Assembly (NCBI GenBank): GCA_050184225.1
Contig: JBFXAN010000023.1
Location: 1 to 56,560, forward strand
Origin: JBFXAN01 sp050184225
GTDB lineage: Bacteria > Chloroflexota > Dehalococcoidia > CAUJGQ01
Direction of reading: 5' to 3'
Length of the DNA stretch: 56,560 nt
This document shows positions 8,516 through 16,767 of this stretch, piece by piece. The notes beneath the pieces are model-generated. The model was not told where the DNA came from and searched no databases. It worked only from the letters and a program-made list of their open reading frames with translations. How positions within the stretch are numbered: the stretch's first letter is position 1; the number at the start of each line of letters is the position of its first letter. Made by a program: the position numbers and the translations under genes.

Positions 8516-9067
8516 ATGAGAAGCATAATCGTCGAAGCTGAAATCTCCCTCGACGGTGTCGTTGGCAGCGAAGAACCCGAATTTTGGACCCAGGTCTTCA
8601 AGTTTCACGGCGATGACGTTACGAACTACTTGAACGACCTGCTGGCCACACCTGATGCCCTCCTCATGGGCCGGGTAACCTACGAGGCGTTTGCCCAGAT
8701 CTGGCCGGCTCGTGAAGGGCAACAGGCAGACATGATCAACGGCATGCCGAAGTATGTTGCTTCCAGGAGCTTGAAAGAGCCGCTCACCTGGAATGCGACG
8801 CTGCTGCAGGGCGATACAGCCGAAGAGATCCGCAAGCTGAAGCAGCAGACAGGGCGCCCACTCTTGCAGTACGGCGTGGGAGAGCTAACCAAGACCATGT
8901 TGCAACATGGGCTCGTGGATGAGATGCGTTTCGTGGTCTTTCCGTTCTCCTACGGACGAGGGCCGCGCATCTTTGAGAACTTCGATGGAACAAGCTTCAA
9001 GCTCCTGGAGTCCAAGACCTTCAGCACCGGCGCTGTCGCACTCCACTACCAGCCCGGGCAAGTCTGA
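8516..9067 (+). CDS. Dihydrofolate reductase family (RibD C-terminal-like) protein
   Basis: A 183-residue protein of the RibD C-terminal/YyaP family, with the DHFR-type fold that binds NADPH. Family features are the start MRSIIVEAEISLDGVV, the mid-segment LLMGRVTYEAFAQIWP, KYVASRSLKEPLTWNATLL, the QYGVGELTKTMLQHGLVDEM segment and the end of the fold YGRGPRIFENF. AACGGAGGAAG sits 6 bases before the ATG and fixes the start. Substrate is unknown; these proteins are not housekeeping folate enzymes. Likely regulated by the AraC-type protein immediately upstream. Confidence 0.9.
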   Translation: MRSIIVEAEISLDGVVGSEEPEFWTQVFKFHGDDVTNYLNDLLATPDALLMGRVTYEAFAQIWPAREGQQADMINGMPKYVASRSLKEPLTWNATLLQGDTAEEIRKLKQQTGRPLLQYGVGELTKTMLQHGLVDEMRFVVFPFSYGRGPRIFENFDGTSFKLLESKTFSTGAVALHYQPGQV

Positions 9068-9087
9068 CCGGCCGTAGAATTGGCGTC

Positions 9088-9200
9088 ATGCCGCACCATG
9101 GATCGGCGCCCCATCCCAGATCACGAGCAGCGTGCCACGTACCTGCCGCAAGAGTTGGCGCAGGAACGCGACCATCGCCGGCCCGCGGAACGCCGCCGCG
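9088..9200 (-). mobile_element. IS630-type transposase fragment
   Basis: The reverse strand reads AFRGPAMVAFLRQLLRQVRG then TLLVIWDGAPIHG. This matches the part of IS630-family DDE transposases that carries the second catalytic Asp (VIWDGAPIH). Only about 33 residues remain, with no N- or C-terminal parts and no visible terminal repeats. It abuts and replaces the N-terminal end of a DUF5615 toxin read on the other strand. A dead remnant. Confidence 0.6.
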
Positions 9201-9523
9201 ATTGGCAGGCCCTCACCACCGAGGAGGCTGGCCGCCGCGGCGCCCTCGATCCGGACCAACTGCGCTTGGCAACCGAGCGCGGCTTGGTGATCCTTACCTA
9301 CAACATCAGTGATTTCCCCGGTTTGCACACAGACTTGCTCGGGCGCGGCGAGTCGCATGCCGGTGTCATCATTGCCACCCAGTCAGACCCGCGCCGAAGC
9401 ATCCGTGCCCTGTTGAACCTGCTGAGTGTCGCCTCGACAAACGTCCACTCATTAAGTCGTCTGACGAATCGGCGAGACCATTCTGCGTGTGACGTGGTGG
9501 TCGCGCCGATCGTTTGTACCTGA
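9200..9523 (+). pseudogene. DUF5615 PIN-like toxin remnant
   Basis: From about 9200 the plus strand encodes DWQALTTEEAGRRGALDPDQ, LRLATERGLVILTYNISDFP and SHAGVIIATQSDPRRSIRAL. This is the middle and C-terminal part of a DUF5615 toxin, including the conserved T/N..DF motif. The N-terminal beta strand with the first catalytic Asp is missing and is replaced by an IS630 fragment in the opposite orientation; a frame open from 9080 joins the two artificially. The last 30 residues (from about NVHSLSRL) do not resemble the family. No DUF433 partner is visible upstream. Most likely disrupted by insertion and decay. Confidence 0.65.
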
Positions 9524-9604
9524 CAAAATGTCGCCTTCGTCGGGCCATTTCCTGGCGCGTTCGCTATCATGGCGTGGAGATGCGGCAGATCGAAGGACAG
9601 GGCA

Positions 9605-10942
9605 ATGACGAACGAGCAGGAACCTACGGACCCCGAACCCCTAGGCCCATCCACCGCGGGTGTCGCCGCCGCCGGTGTCGGTTCCGGCTCCGACGCCAAA
9701 CCTGCCGCGACCCAAGCGAAGGGCGTGCGCACCGCTCGTGTCGTCGGCGCCTGGGTGCTCGTCGTCCTCACCTGCATCGTCGCCGGGATCAGCACCCTCA
9801 CCGTCTGGGCGAACGAGGTCCTGCTCGATACCGATCAGTTCGTCTCGGTGATCGAGCCGATCTCGCTGGATCCGGCCGTCGAAGAAGCGATTGCCGCACG
9901 CACCAGCGAAGAGTTGGTCCGCGCGTTGCGGATTCAGGAGCGGGCGGAAGAGGTGCTGCCGCAGCGCGCCGGGTTCCTCGCCTTTACCCTCCAAAGTGCC
10001 GCGCAACGTTTCGTCGACGATCAGCTGGTTGCGCTGTTAAACCGCGAGGGCATCCAGGATGCCTGGCTCGCGGCGGTGCGTCTGGCACACCAACAGATCG
10101 TCGCCATTCTCCGCGATCAGGCCCCATCAATCGTCACGCAGGACGGTGTCGTCTCCATCAATCTCTTCCCCCTGATTCAGACCGTTCTCGAACGCCTCAA
10201 TGGAACCGGCCTGCTGCCCGACCGCTTTGCGCTTCCCACCCTCAGTTCCACATCGCCCGATGAGGCACGACAACAACTATCGTCGGCGCTGGGCGTCCAA
10301 CTGTCGGACTCGTTCGGCGTGGTCCCCGTTGCCGAAGCGCCGCAGCTTGAGGAAGCGCAGCGCTACGTCTCGATCTTCGATGACCTCGTCATTGTCTTAC
10401 CGATCATTGCACTGTTGCTCGCGGCGGGCACGATCGCCGTCTCGATCAACCGGCGCAGGGCCGTGGTCGCCCTCGGCGTCGGCATCGGCGCGATGCTGAT
10501 CCTCCTCGGGCTCATCTTCGAGCTGGTTGGCCGGGAAGCGGTGCGGGCGGTCCAGGATCGACCGACCGGCCTGCCGATCGTGCAGGCGTCGGTCGATGCG
10601 CTCACCGAGGATTTCTGGCAGTTCCTCCGGCCGGAGATCGTCGTCTGGTTTCTCGTCGCCCTGGTCGCGTTTCTGCTGGGCAGGCGCTCCTGGTTCGTCG
10701 CCGCCGGCGCCGCCGCCCATCCGGCAGGTCAGCGGTTGGCCGGCAGTGGCCGGTTGGTCGCGGAGAATCTCGATCTGCTCCGTGTTGCCGGCCTCGTCCT
10801 CGCGCTGGTCGCCCTCTTCCTCGTCGACCTTACCTGGGGCTCGCTCCTTCTGATCGTGTTCTTGTTCCTGGTCTACATTGCGGCGGTGACGGCGCTCGCG
10901 TCCCGCTGGCGGCCGGCCGAGCAATCCGCCGCCGCGCCTTGA
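9605..10942 (+). CDS. Conserved membrane protein, function unknown
   Basis: A 445-residue membrane protein. The N-terminus is low-complexity and Ala/Gly/Pro-rich. A first membrane helix lies at about 47-70 (VVGAWVLVVLTCIVAGIST), then an extracytoplasmic region of about 200 residues rich in acidic helices. C-terminal helices follow near 265-285 (LVIVLPIIALLLAAGTIAV), 295-315, 350-365 and two in the last 70 residues. The layout resembles a group of uncharacterised actinobacterial and Chloroflexi integral membrane proteins; no catalytic motif seen. Start at 9605 is supported by AAGGACAGG 4-12 bases upstream. Convergent with the htrA-like gene. Confidence 0.7.
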   Translation: MTNEQEPTDPEPLGPSTAGVAAAGVGSGSDAKPAATQAKGVRTARVVGAWVLVVLTCIVAGISTLTVWANEVLLDTDQFVSVIEPISLDPAVEEAIAARTSEELVRALRIQERAEEVLPQRAGFLAFTLQSAAQRFVDDQLVALLNREGIQDAWLAAVRLAHQQIVAILRDQAPSIVTQDGVVSINLFPLIQTVLERLNGTGLLPDRFALPTLSSTSPDEARQQLSSALGVQLSDSFGVVPVAEAPQLEEAQRYVSIFDDLVIVLPIIALLLAAGTIAVSINRRRAVVALGVGIGAMLILLGLIFELVGREAVRAVQDRPTGLPIVQASVDALTEDFWQFLRPEIVVWFLVALVAFLLGRRSWFVAAGAAAHPAGQRLAGSGRLVAENLDLLRVAGLVLALVALFLVDLTWGSLLLIVFLFLVYIAAVTALASRWRPAEQSAAAP

Positions 10943-11012
10943 CGTGGCGGCGCGTCGTCACCGTGTCATCCTGGCAGGCGGTCTCGCTCGCGGGCGCTCC
11001 CGGCCACGTCTC

Positions 11013-12209
11013 TCATTGGGCCGTGTCCGGACGTTCGCCGACGGTGACGTTCGCCGTCTGGGGCCGGCCGCCGCGGACGTATTCCACCGGGATCGACGTA
11101 CCCGCCTGATAGTCGAACAAGCCGCGCGTCAGATCGCCGGTATTGGCCACCGCCATATCGCCGATCTTGGTGATCACATCGCCGGCTTGCAGCCCGGCTC
11201 GGGCGGCGGGGGAGCCTGGCTCCGCCGAGACGATCGCCGCGCCGGATTCCACGGTCAGGCCGTTCGCGCGTGCCGTCTCCCGATCGACCGTTACCACCTG
11301 GACGCCGAGATAGCCGCGCTCGACATTGCCCGATTCGATCAGCGCTTCCGTGATCGGCTGCGCCACCTGCGATGACACCGCGAAGAAGATCCCCTGCACC
11401 GGCTGTCCGCTGACCACGACCAGGCCCGCCGTATTGACGCCGACCACTCGACCGTCCAAATCGACCAACGGTCCACCGGAGTTACCCGGATTGATCGCCG
11501 CGTCCGTCTGAATCGCGCCGCTGATGTCGATCCGATACGGCTGCCCGTCGATCTCGATCGTCTCGTTGATCACCCGATCCTTGGCGCTGACGACACCATT
11601 GGTCACGGTTGGTGAGCGACCCAGGTCCAGCGGAAAGCCGATCGCGAGCACCTCCTCACCAACGGCGATCGATTCCGGTGTTGCCCATTCGAGCGCCTGG
11701 AGGTTCTGCGCCTCGATCTTCAGCACGGCGAGGTCCGAGCGGGCATCCCGGCCGACCAGCGTCGCCGGCACCATGCGGCCGTCGTCAAGACCAACCTGGA
11801 ACTGCGTCGCAGGCGTATCGGTCCCCAACGTCACGACGTGGTTGTTCGTCACGATGTAGCCGCGCGGGTCGATGATGAAGCCGCTGCCCGTCCCCTCGCC
11901 GCGCTGCACCTGGCCAAACGGTCCAGCCTGCGTTGCGCCCGCCCGGATCAGCACGACCGCCTGGCGCACGTTCTGGACGACCGCCTCCGCGCTGTTCGCA
12001 CTCCCTGCCGATGGGGATGCCGCCGCCGGTGTCATCGCCGCTCCACTGCTCCCGGCCGTGGAGGTTGATGTCACCGCCTGCGCTCCCGCTTGTGTTGCCT
12101 CAGCCGTCGCGTTGGCCGTCGACGTCGAGGCATCATCGTCATCGCAGGCCGTCGCCAGAACTGCCAGGAGGAGTGTCCCGACCAGGACCGTCCGTAGCTT
12201 CCACTGCAT
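11013..12209 (-). CDS. HtrA/DegP-type serine protease, membrane-anchored lipoprotein
   Basis: A 398-residue trypsin-like protease (S1C/HtrA) with one C-terminal PDZ domain, expected to degrade or chaperone misfolded proteins outside the membrane. A signal peptide ends in a lipobox LLAVLATAC (Cys at about 22), followed by a Ser/Thr/Ala-rich linker. The triad is visible as His in YIVTNNHVV (about 125), Asp in DARSDLAVLKIE (about 160) and Ser in NPGNSGGPLVDLDG (about 242). The PDZ segment starts near RGYLGVQVV and includes GSPAARAGLQAGDVITKIG. Linked to neither neighbour in function as far as can be seen. Confidence 0.95.
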   Translation of the reverse strand: MQWKLRTVLVGTLLLAVLATACDDDDASTSTANATAEATQAGAQAVTSTSTAGSSGAAMTPAAASPSAGSANSAEAVVQNVRQAVVLIRAGATQAGPFGQVQRGEGTGSGFIIDPRGYIVTNNHVVTLGTDTPATQFQVGLDDGRMVPATLVGRDARSDLAVLKIEAQNLQALEWATPESIAVGEEVLAIGFPLDLGRSPTVTNGVVSAKDRVINETIEIDGQPYRIDISGAIQTDAAINPGNSGGPLVDLDGRVVGVNTAGLVVVSGQPVQGIFFAVSSQVAQPITEALIESGNVERGYLGVQVVTVDRETARANGLTVESGAAIVSAEPGSPAARAGLQAGDVITKIGDMAVANTGDLTRGLFDYQAGTSIPVEYVRGGRPQTANVTVGERPDTAQ

Positions 12210-12417
12210 TACTCACCCTACTGTTCGTTCGATCGTTCACCGGTCGTGCTGGGTCCAACGATCGCGGCACCTTCCGGCAGTGGCGCTGGTATCCCCGCCG
12301 GCCAAGCACAACACATCTCCACTGTATCCTCCAACCCGTTCGGGACATGATGCTGCCGGCGATCGGAGGAGAGACGCGGCGTTGCCCGCCACGGTCACAG
12401 CCACCGCCCGATCGTGC

Positions 12418-14037
12418 TTACCTCCTTCCGCCCGCTGGTTCGTGTGGTGATGCCGTGGCAGACACCGAGGAGTCCTTCGCCACACCCCGTTTGAGCGGCG
12501 CGCCGATGAACGCAACCGCAACCAGGAAGGCCACCAGCGCCAGCGCGGCATCCAGCCGGTACCCCATGCGGATGCCCGCGACAAACGCGTCGCTGACAAA
12601 CCCCCGCACCTGCTCCGCGACCCCCGGCTCCAACTGACCGAGCAGCCGTTCCGCCGCGTCCGTGCCGGCGAGCAATCCGTGCAGCACCTCTGCCTGCGCG
12701 TTCGATATCGATGTTCCCAGCCGCGCCAGATCGGCGCTCAGCCGGCTGTTCGATGTCGCCGTCACCACCGTTGTCGTCAACCCGAGGCCGATCGCGCCGC
12801 CCGCGAGCTGGAACATATAGACCAACCCGCCCGCCAGGCTCGTGCGCGACGGGTCGATCGATTGCACCGCCGCCGTCGTCACCGAAGAGAAGAACAACCC
12901 GAGCCCGAGCCCGAGCGCGATCATGCCGGGCAGCAGTGACGCATATCCGGACTCGGCCGTGACAAACGAAAGCAGGAACGCCCCTGCCGCCATCAACAGT
13001 GCGCCGCCCGACACCATCAACTTCGGACCCACATGGTTGTACATCTGCCCGCCGATGAACGACACGGCGGCAAACAGCCCCATCTCCGGCAACAATCCCA
13101 ACCCGGCCCGCAACGGCGAGTCGCCGAGCAATTTCTGCATGAACTGTGGCAGAAACAAGAGCGGCGCAACGAAGGCCGGTGCCACCAACGCCATACAGAT
13201 GCCGGCCGCCGCGAACTGACGGTTCCCCATCACGTCACGCGGCACCAGTGCATTCACACCCGCGCGTCGCTCGATCAAGACGAACGCCACGCCGAACACC
13301 GCCGCCGCCGCAAGGCTCGCGATGATGCGTGGATCAGTCCAACCCCACGATGTCGCCTGGTCCATGCCGAACAGTAGCGTTAGCAGCGCGGCCGAGAGCG
13401 TCACCATGCCCGCGTAATCCAACTTCTGATTGGCGGCGCGTGCCTCCTGCTGATGCACCTGCGTCCACGTCACCAGCATCGCGAGTAGCGCCACCGGCAC
13501 GTTGATGAATTGCACCCAACGCCAGTTCAGTTCCGTCGTCAACGCACCGCCCGTGATCGGACCAAGCCCCTGGCCGATCCCGGCGGCGCCGATGATCAGA
13601 CCACCCGCCAATCCCGCCTTCGACGCCGGCAGCGCGGCAAACGTCATCCCCAGGATCGCCGGCCACATCAGCGCCCCGCCGATGCCCATCAATGCCCGCG
13701 CGCCGATCAGCCAGCCGATGCTCGGCGCGAGACCGGCGAGAAACGACGTCGCGGCGAATATTCCCCCCCCGATCATGAACATCCGCTTGCGGCCGTACTG
13801 GTCCGCCAACCGCCCGCCCGGCACGATCAGCATCCCGAACACGAGCGCATAGGCGTTGATCACCCACTGCACCGTCGTAATGCTCACATCGAAATGGCGC
13901 TCGATCGCCGGCAGCGCCACGTTGACCGCCGAGAAGTCCTGTGCCAGAACCATCACGGAGATTCCCATGGCGATCAGCGCCAGAACCGTCCCGCCACCCA
14001 TGCGCCCGCTGGACTGAGCCGTTGCCGCCGTTGTCAC
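12418..14037 (-). CDS. MFS multidrug exporter, DHA2 (EmrB/QacA) type
   Basis: A 539-residue major facilitator of the 14-helix DHA2 type, a proton-driven drug exporter in the inner membrane. Signatures include DFSAVNVALPAIERHF in helix 1, the loop GRLADQYGRKRMF between helices 2 and 3, GALMWPAILGMTFA, and helix 5 motif C-like GAAGIGQGLGPITGGAL. The start is placed at the GTG at 14037 because AGGAG lies 7 bases upstream; upstream in-frame codons encode no natural protein. Divergent from an esterase-like hydrolase gene across 208 bases. Confidence 0.92.
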   Translation of the reverse strand: MTTAATAQSSGRMGGGTVLALIAMGISVMVLAQDFSAVNVALPAIERHFDVSITTVQWVINAYALVFGMLIVPGGRLADQYGRKRMFMIGGGIFAATSFLAGLAPSIGWLIGARALMGIGGALMWPAILGMTFAALPASKAGLAGGLIIGAAGIGQGLGPITGGALTTELNWRWVQFINVPVALLAMLVTWTQVHQQEARAANQKLDYAGMVTLSAALLTLLFGMDQATSWGWTDPRIIASLAAAAVFGVAFVLIERRAGVNALVPRDVMGNRQFAAAGICMALVAPAFVAPLLFLPQFMQKLLGDSPLRAGLGLLPEMGLFAAVSFIGGQMYNHVGPKLMVSGGALLMAAGAFLLSFVTAESGYASLLPGMIALGLGLGLFFSSVTTAAVQSIDPSRTSLAGGLVYMFQLAGGAIGLGLTTTVVTATSNSRLSADLARLGTSISNAQAEVLHGLLAGTDAAERLLGQLEPGVAEQVRGFVSDAFVAGIRMGYRLDAALALVAFLVAVAFIGAPLKRGVAKDSSVSATASPHEPAGGRR

Positions 14038-14130
14038 ATCTGACTCCTGCTCGTGCACGCTTATCTCGTTGCGCTGGGTGACGGCCGGTATCGTACCACG
14101 CGATGCGACCGAATCGACCGCCGGACATGC

Positions 14131-14154
14131 GTCTCGGCGCGCATCGTCCGAGAC
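14131..14154. promoter_or_regulatory. Inverted repeat in divergent promoter region
   Basis: GTCTCGG and its complement CCGAGAC are separated by 10 bases, between the divergent MFS exporter and hydrolase genes. It could be an operator for an unlinked regulator or a leader hairpin. Support is symmetry and position only. Confidence 0.25.
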
Positions 14155-14245
14155 ACGATGCCGATACTTGCCAAGACCTGTCAGGTATCGTTGGTACCCT
14201 GAAAGACACCAATCGGCGTGAATCAGAGCTGCTGGAGGCATGAAC

Positions 14246-15004
14246 ATGACGGCCTATGTACTGGTCGGCGGCGCCTGGATGGGAGGATGGTGCTGGCAGG
14301 CAGTCGCCCGCCCGCTCCGCTCACGCGGACATGATGTCTACCCGGTCACGCTCACCGGCCTCGGCGAACGCTCGCATCTCGCCGGACCAACGATCGACCT
14401 CACGACCCATATCACCGATATCGTCAACCTGATCGAATTTGAAGGACTGCGCGATGTCGTCCTCGTCGGTCACAGCTACGCCGGCGTTCCCGTCACCGGC
14501 GCCGGCGGCCGCATCCCGGAACGTATCGCCCGGCTCGTCTACCTGGACTCGGCCCCCATCCCCAGCGGCTTGTCCTACCTCGATTCCAACCCGCCTGAGG
14601 TCCAGCAGCAGATCGAGCAGCGCGTGGCCGAACACGGTGATGGCTGGCGGCTGCCAATGCCCCCATGGGACGAACAGGCGAAAGGAGGCGCCAGCCTCGA
14701 TGGATTGTCCGACGACGATCTGCGGTTGATGGCGTCCCGCGCGACACCGCAGCCGTTCGGCACCTACACCCAACCACTGACGTATACGAGCTCAGTCCTC
14801 GAAGCGTTACCCTCACTGGCGATCCTCTGCAGCTTCTCACTGGCCCAGGTGCAGGAACTGATCGCCGCCGGGCACCCCTGGGGCCAGGCGATGAGCGGCC
14901 CCCAATGGCAGTATGTCGAGCTTCCCACCGGACACTGGCCGATGTACTCCCGCCCCAATGACGTGGCTGAGATCCTCGCCGGTCTCTCGTCAGACCACGG
15001 ATAG
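14246..15004 (+). CDS. Alpha/beta hydrolase (esterase of the EstC / hydroxynitrile-lyase type)
   Basis: A 252-residue alpha/beta hydrolase. The nucleophile Ser is in LVGHSYAGVPV (about residue 77), and the catalytic His is in LPTGHWPMYSRP near the C-terminus. The oxyanion-hole region GGAWMGGWCW is at the N-terminus. The layout matches bacterial esterases related to plant methylketone/salicylate esterases; substrate unknown. Start taken at 14246 because GGAGG is 7 bases upstream; ATG at 14240 is too close. Its 3' end overlaps the convergent MFS gene by 15 bases. Confidence 0.88.
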   Translation: MTAYVLVGGAWMGGWCWQAVARPLRSRGHDVYPVTLTGLGERSHLAGPTIDLTTHITDIVNLIEFEGLRDVVLVGHSYAGVPVTGAGGRIPERIARLVYLDSAPIPSGLSYLDSNPPEVQQQIEQRVAEHGDGWRLPMPPWDEQAKGGASLDGLSDDDLRLMASRATPQPFGTYTQPLTYTSSVLEALPSLAILCSFSLAQVQELIAAGHPWGQAMSGPQWQYVELPTGHWPMYSRPNDVAEILAGLSSDHG

Positions 15005-16408
15005 TGTGGCGTCCCGGCGTTGCGCGGCGGCATTTCTGCCGGGAAGCCGCCGCGACGCCAGGATTCCGATCGCGCTGCCACAGAGCGCAATCCCGAAGGC
15101 GACCGCGATGCCGGCCTCCTCCGGCCATCCCATCCGATCGCCGAAGGCGATCACCGCACCGCCGAGTCCCGTGCCCAACGCCACCGACAGCAACTCCGCC
15201 ACCCGCAGCGAGCCCGACACGCTGCCCTCCTTGCCCGCCGGCGCCTGTGCCAGCACGATCAGGCTGATCGTTGGATAGGCAAGGCCCATTCCCAAACCGC
15301 CGATCCCCCATCCGATCCCCGCCAGTCCCACCGGAATCTGCTCCCACACGATCGTCAGCGCCATCACCACGATCCCAGCCGCCGCCAGCGCCACGCCGAT
15401 CGTGACCCGCTCGCGCCGGCCACGCCCCTGCATCTGCGTGTCGAGCCGCGCCTGCACCCAGGCCCCGCCCGTCCAGGTGAGTGATGCGATCGTCAGCATC
15501 ACCCCCGCCTCGCTCGTCGAGAGTCCCCGGAGCGAGGTCAGACCGAGCGGCATGAATGCTTCCGCCGCGAAGAAACCAAAGTTGAGGAGCGCGCTCGTCG
15601 CCAGACCCGCCGGCAATCCCGGCCGCGCCGTGAAGATCCCCGGCGGTGTCAGTCGGAGCAACGCCGGCACGGCGAGTCCCGCCCCCACCGCCGCCACGGC
15701 CACGGCCAGCACCGGAATCCCTATCTCCAGCCCGCCCAGGAAGACGCCGGTTCCGATCGCGAGGCACAACGCCGCGACGAAGCGACCCGCCACCGCGCCC
15801 GCGCCGTCAACCGTCATTCGCCCGAACGCCGGCAACGTCAGCGCGGCGGCGACCACCAGCAGCGGCAGCAATCCGAGGAAGACCAGCCGCCAGGACGCCT
15901 GCTCCGCCAGCACGCCCGCCACACCGGGACCGATCAGTCCGGGTATCACCCACGCGCTCGAGAGCAACGCGAGCATCCGCGCCCGCAGCGCATCCGGATA
16001 GCCCCGCGAAATCCCCACATAGGCCATCGCGATCACGGCGCCGGCGCCGCCCCCTTGCAGCGCCCGTCCGGCGATAAAGAGCAGCATCGATGGCGCCAGC
16101 CCCGCCACCACCAGCCCCAGCCCGAACAGCGCGATCCCGGCCAGGAACGGGATCGCCGGCCCCCGCCGGTCCGCTTGCTCGCCCGCCGCGATCGTCGTCA
16201 CCAGACTGGCAAGCATGAAGGCGCTGAAGGTCCAGCCGTACAGCGTCAATCCGCCGATGTCCTTCACCGCCGCCGGCATCACCGTCGCCACCGCCAGCGC
16301 CTCGAATGCCACCAGCGAGACGACGAGCAGCAGGCCAATCGTCAGCGCCCGACGGCTGACGTCGAGCACACCGACCGGAGTCTGCCGTTGCTGGTCCGCG
16401 ATCGACAC
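14990..16408 (-). CDS. MFS transporter, multidrug-efflux type
   Basis: A 472-residue major facilitator. Helix 1 contains VVSLVAFEALAVATVMPAAV, and the conserved loop AAGEQADRRGPAIPF follows helix 2. It continues with GRALQGGGAGAVIAMAYVGI and a helix 5 region SSAWVIPGLIGPGVAGVL. The 13-14 hydrophobic segments suggest a 14-helix exporter, only distantly similar to the exporter at 12.4-14.0 kb. Start assigned to the GTG at 16408, preceded by GGGAGGAGG 5 bases away; the upstream in-frame region includes part of a palindromic repeat and is not coding. Substrate unknown. Confidence 0.9.
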   Translation of the reverse strand: MSIADQQRQTPVGVLDVSRRALTIGLLLVVSLVAFEALAVATVMPAAVKDIGGLTLYGWTFSAFMLASLVTTIAAGEQADRRGPAIPFLAGIALFGLGLVVAGLAPSMLLFIAGRALQGGGAGAVIAMAYVGISRGYPDALRARMLALLSSAWVIPGLIGPGVAGVLAEQASWRLVFLGLLPLLVVAAALTLPAFGRMTVDGAGAVAGRFVAALCLAIGTGVFLGGLEIGIPVLAVAVAAVGAGLAVPALLRLTPPGIFTARPGLPAGLATSALLNFGFFAAEAFMPLGLTSLRGLSTSEAGVMLTIASLTWTGGAWVQARLDTQMQGRGRRERVTIGVALAAAGIVVMALTIVWEQIPVGLAGIGWGIGGLGMGLAYPTISLIVLAQAPAGKEGSVSGSLRVAELLSVALGTGLGGAVIAFGDRMGWPEEAGIAVAFGIALCGSAIGILASRRLPGRNAAAQRRDATLSVV

Positions 16409-16520
16409 CGTTGCCTCCTCCCGCGGGACACGCACCATGACAGCGTACGATTGTCTGCCGCCGCGCATCACCGGCCGGACGGACAGGATACTGATTGCGA
16501 CATGAAACGGCGATTTGACG

Positions 16521-16594
16521 CCCCTGGGAGCGCGGGCATCCTTGCCCGCAATATCGCTCGTCATCGTGCGGGCAGGATGCCCGCGCTTCCAGGG
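16521..16594. repeat. Palindromic repeat, family 'GCGCGGGCATCCTGCCCGC', copy 1
   Basis: Left arm CCCCTGGGAGCGCGGGCATC continues with CTTGCCCGC. The right arm is GCGGGCAGGATGCCCGCGCT then TCCAGGG, separated by about 17 bases. A second copy lies at 20107-20182, and both begin directly after TGACG. It forms a long hairpin upstream of the MFS gene and downstream of nothing coding. Non-coding, dispersed, probably a MITE- or REP-like element. Confidence 0.8.
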
Positions 16595-16767
16595 CGTTCA
16601 CCTCCCAAGGCGCCGGTTACGAGAAAACGGATTGCCTGATCCAATTGTTCGAATCCCAGGATCCAAGATGGTCCGTGACGCGCCGGTGCCGGGAGCTTAC
16701 CCTTGAGTGGCGGGCCGCCGGCGCTCGCCTGCGGAATCCGGCCAATCGATGTAGAGAGGACCGCCGC

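Noticed and set aside
9514..10263. A plus-strand frame overlapping the membrane protein gene at 9605
   Set aside because: Arg/Pro-rich shadow. The 9605 frame has membrane helices and a ribosome binding site.
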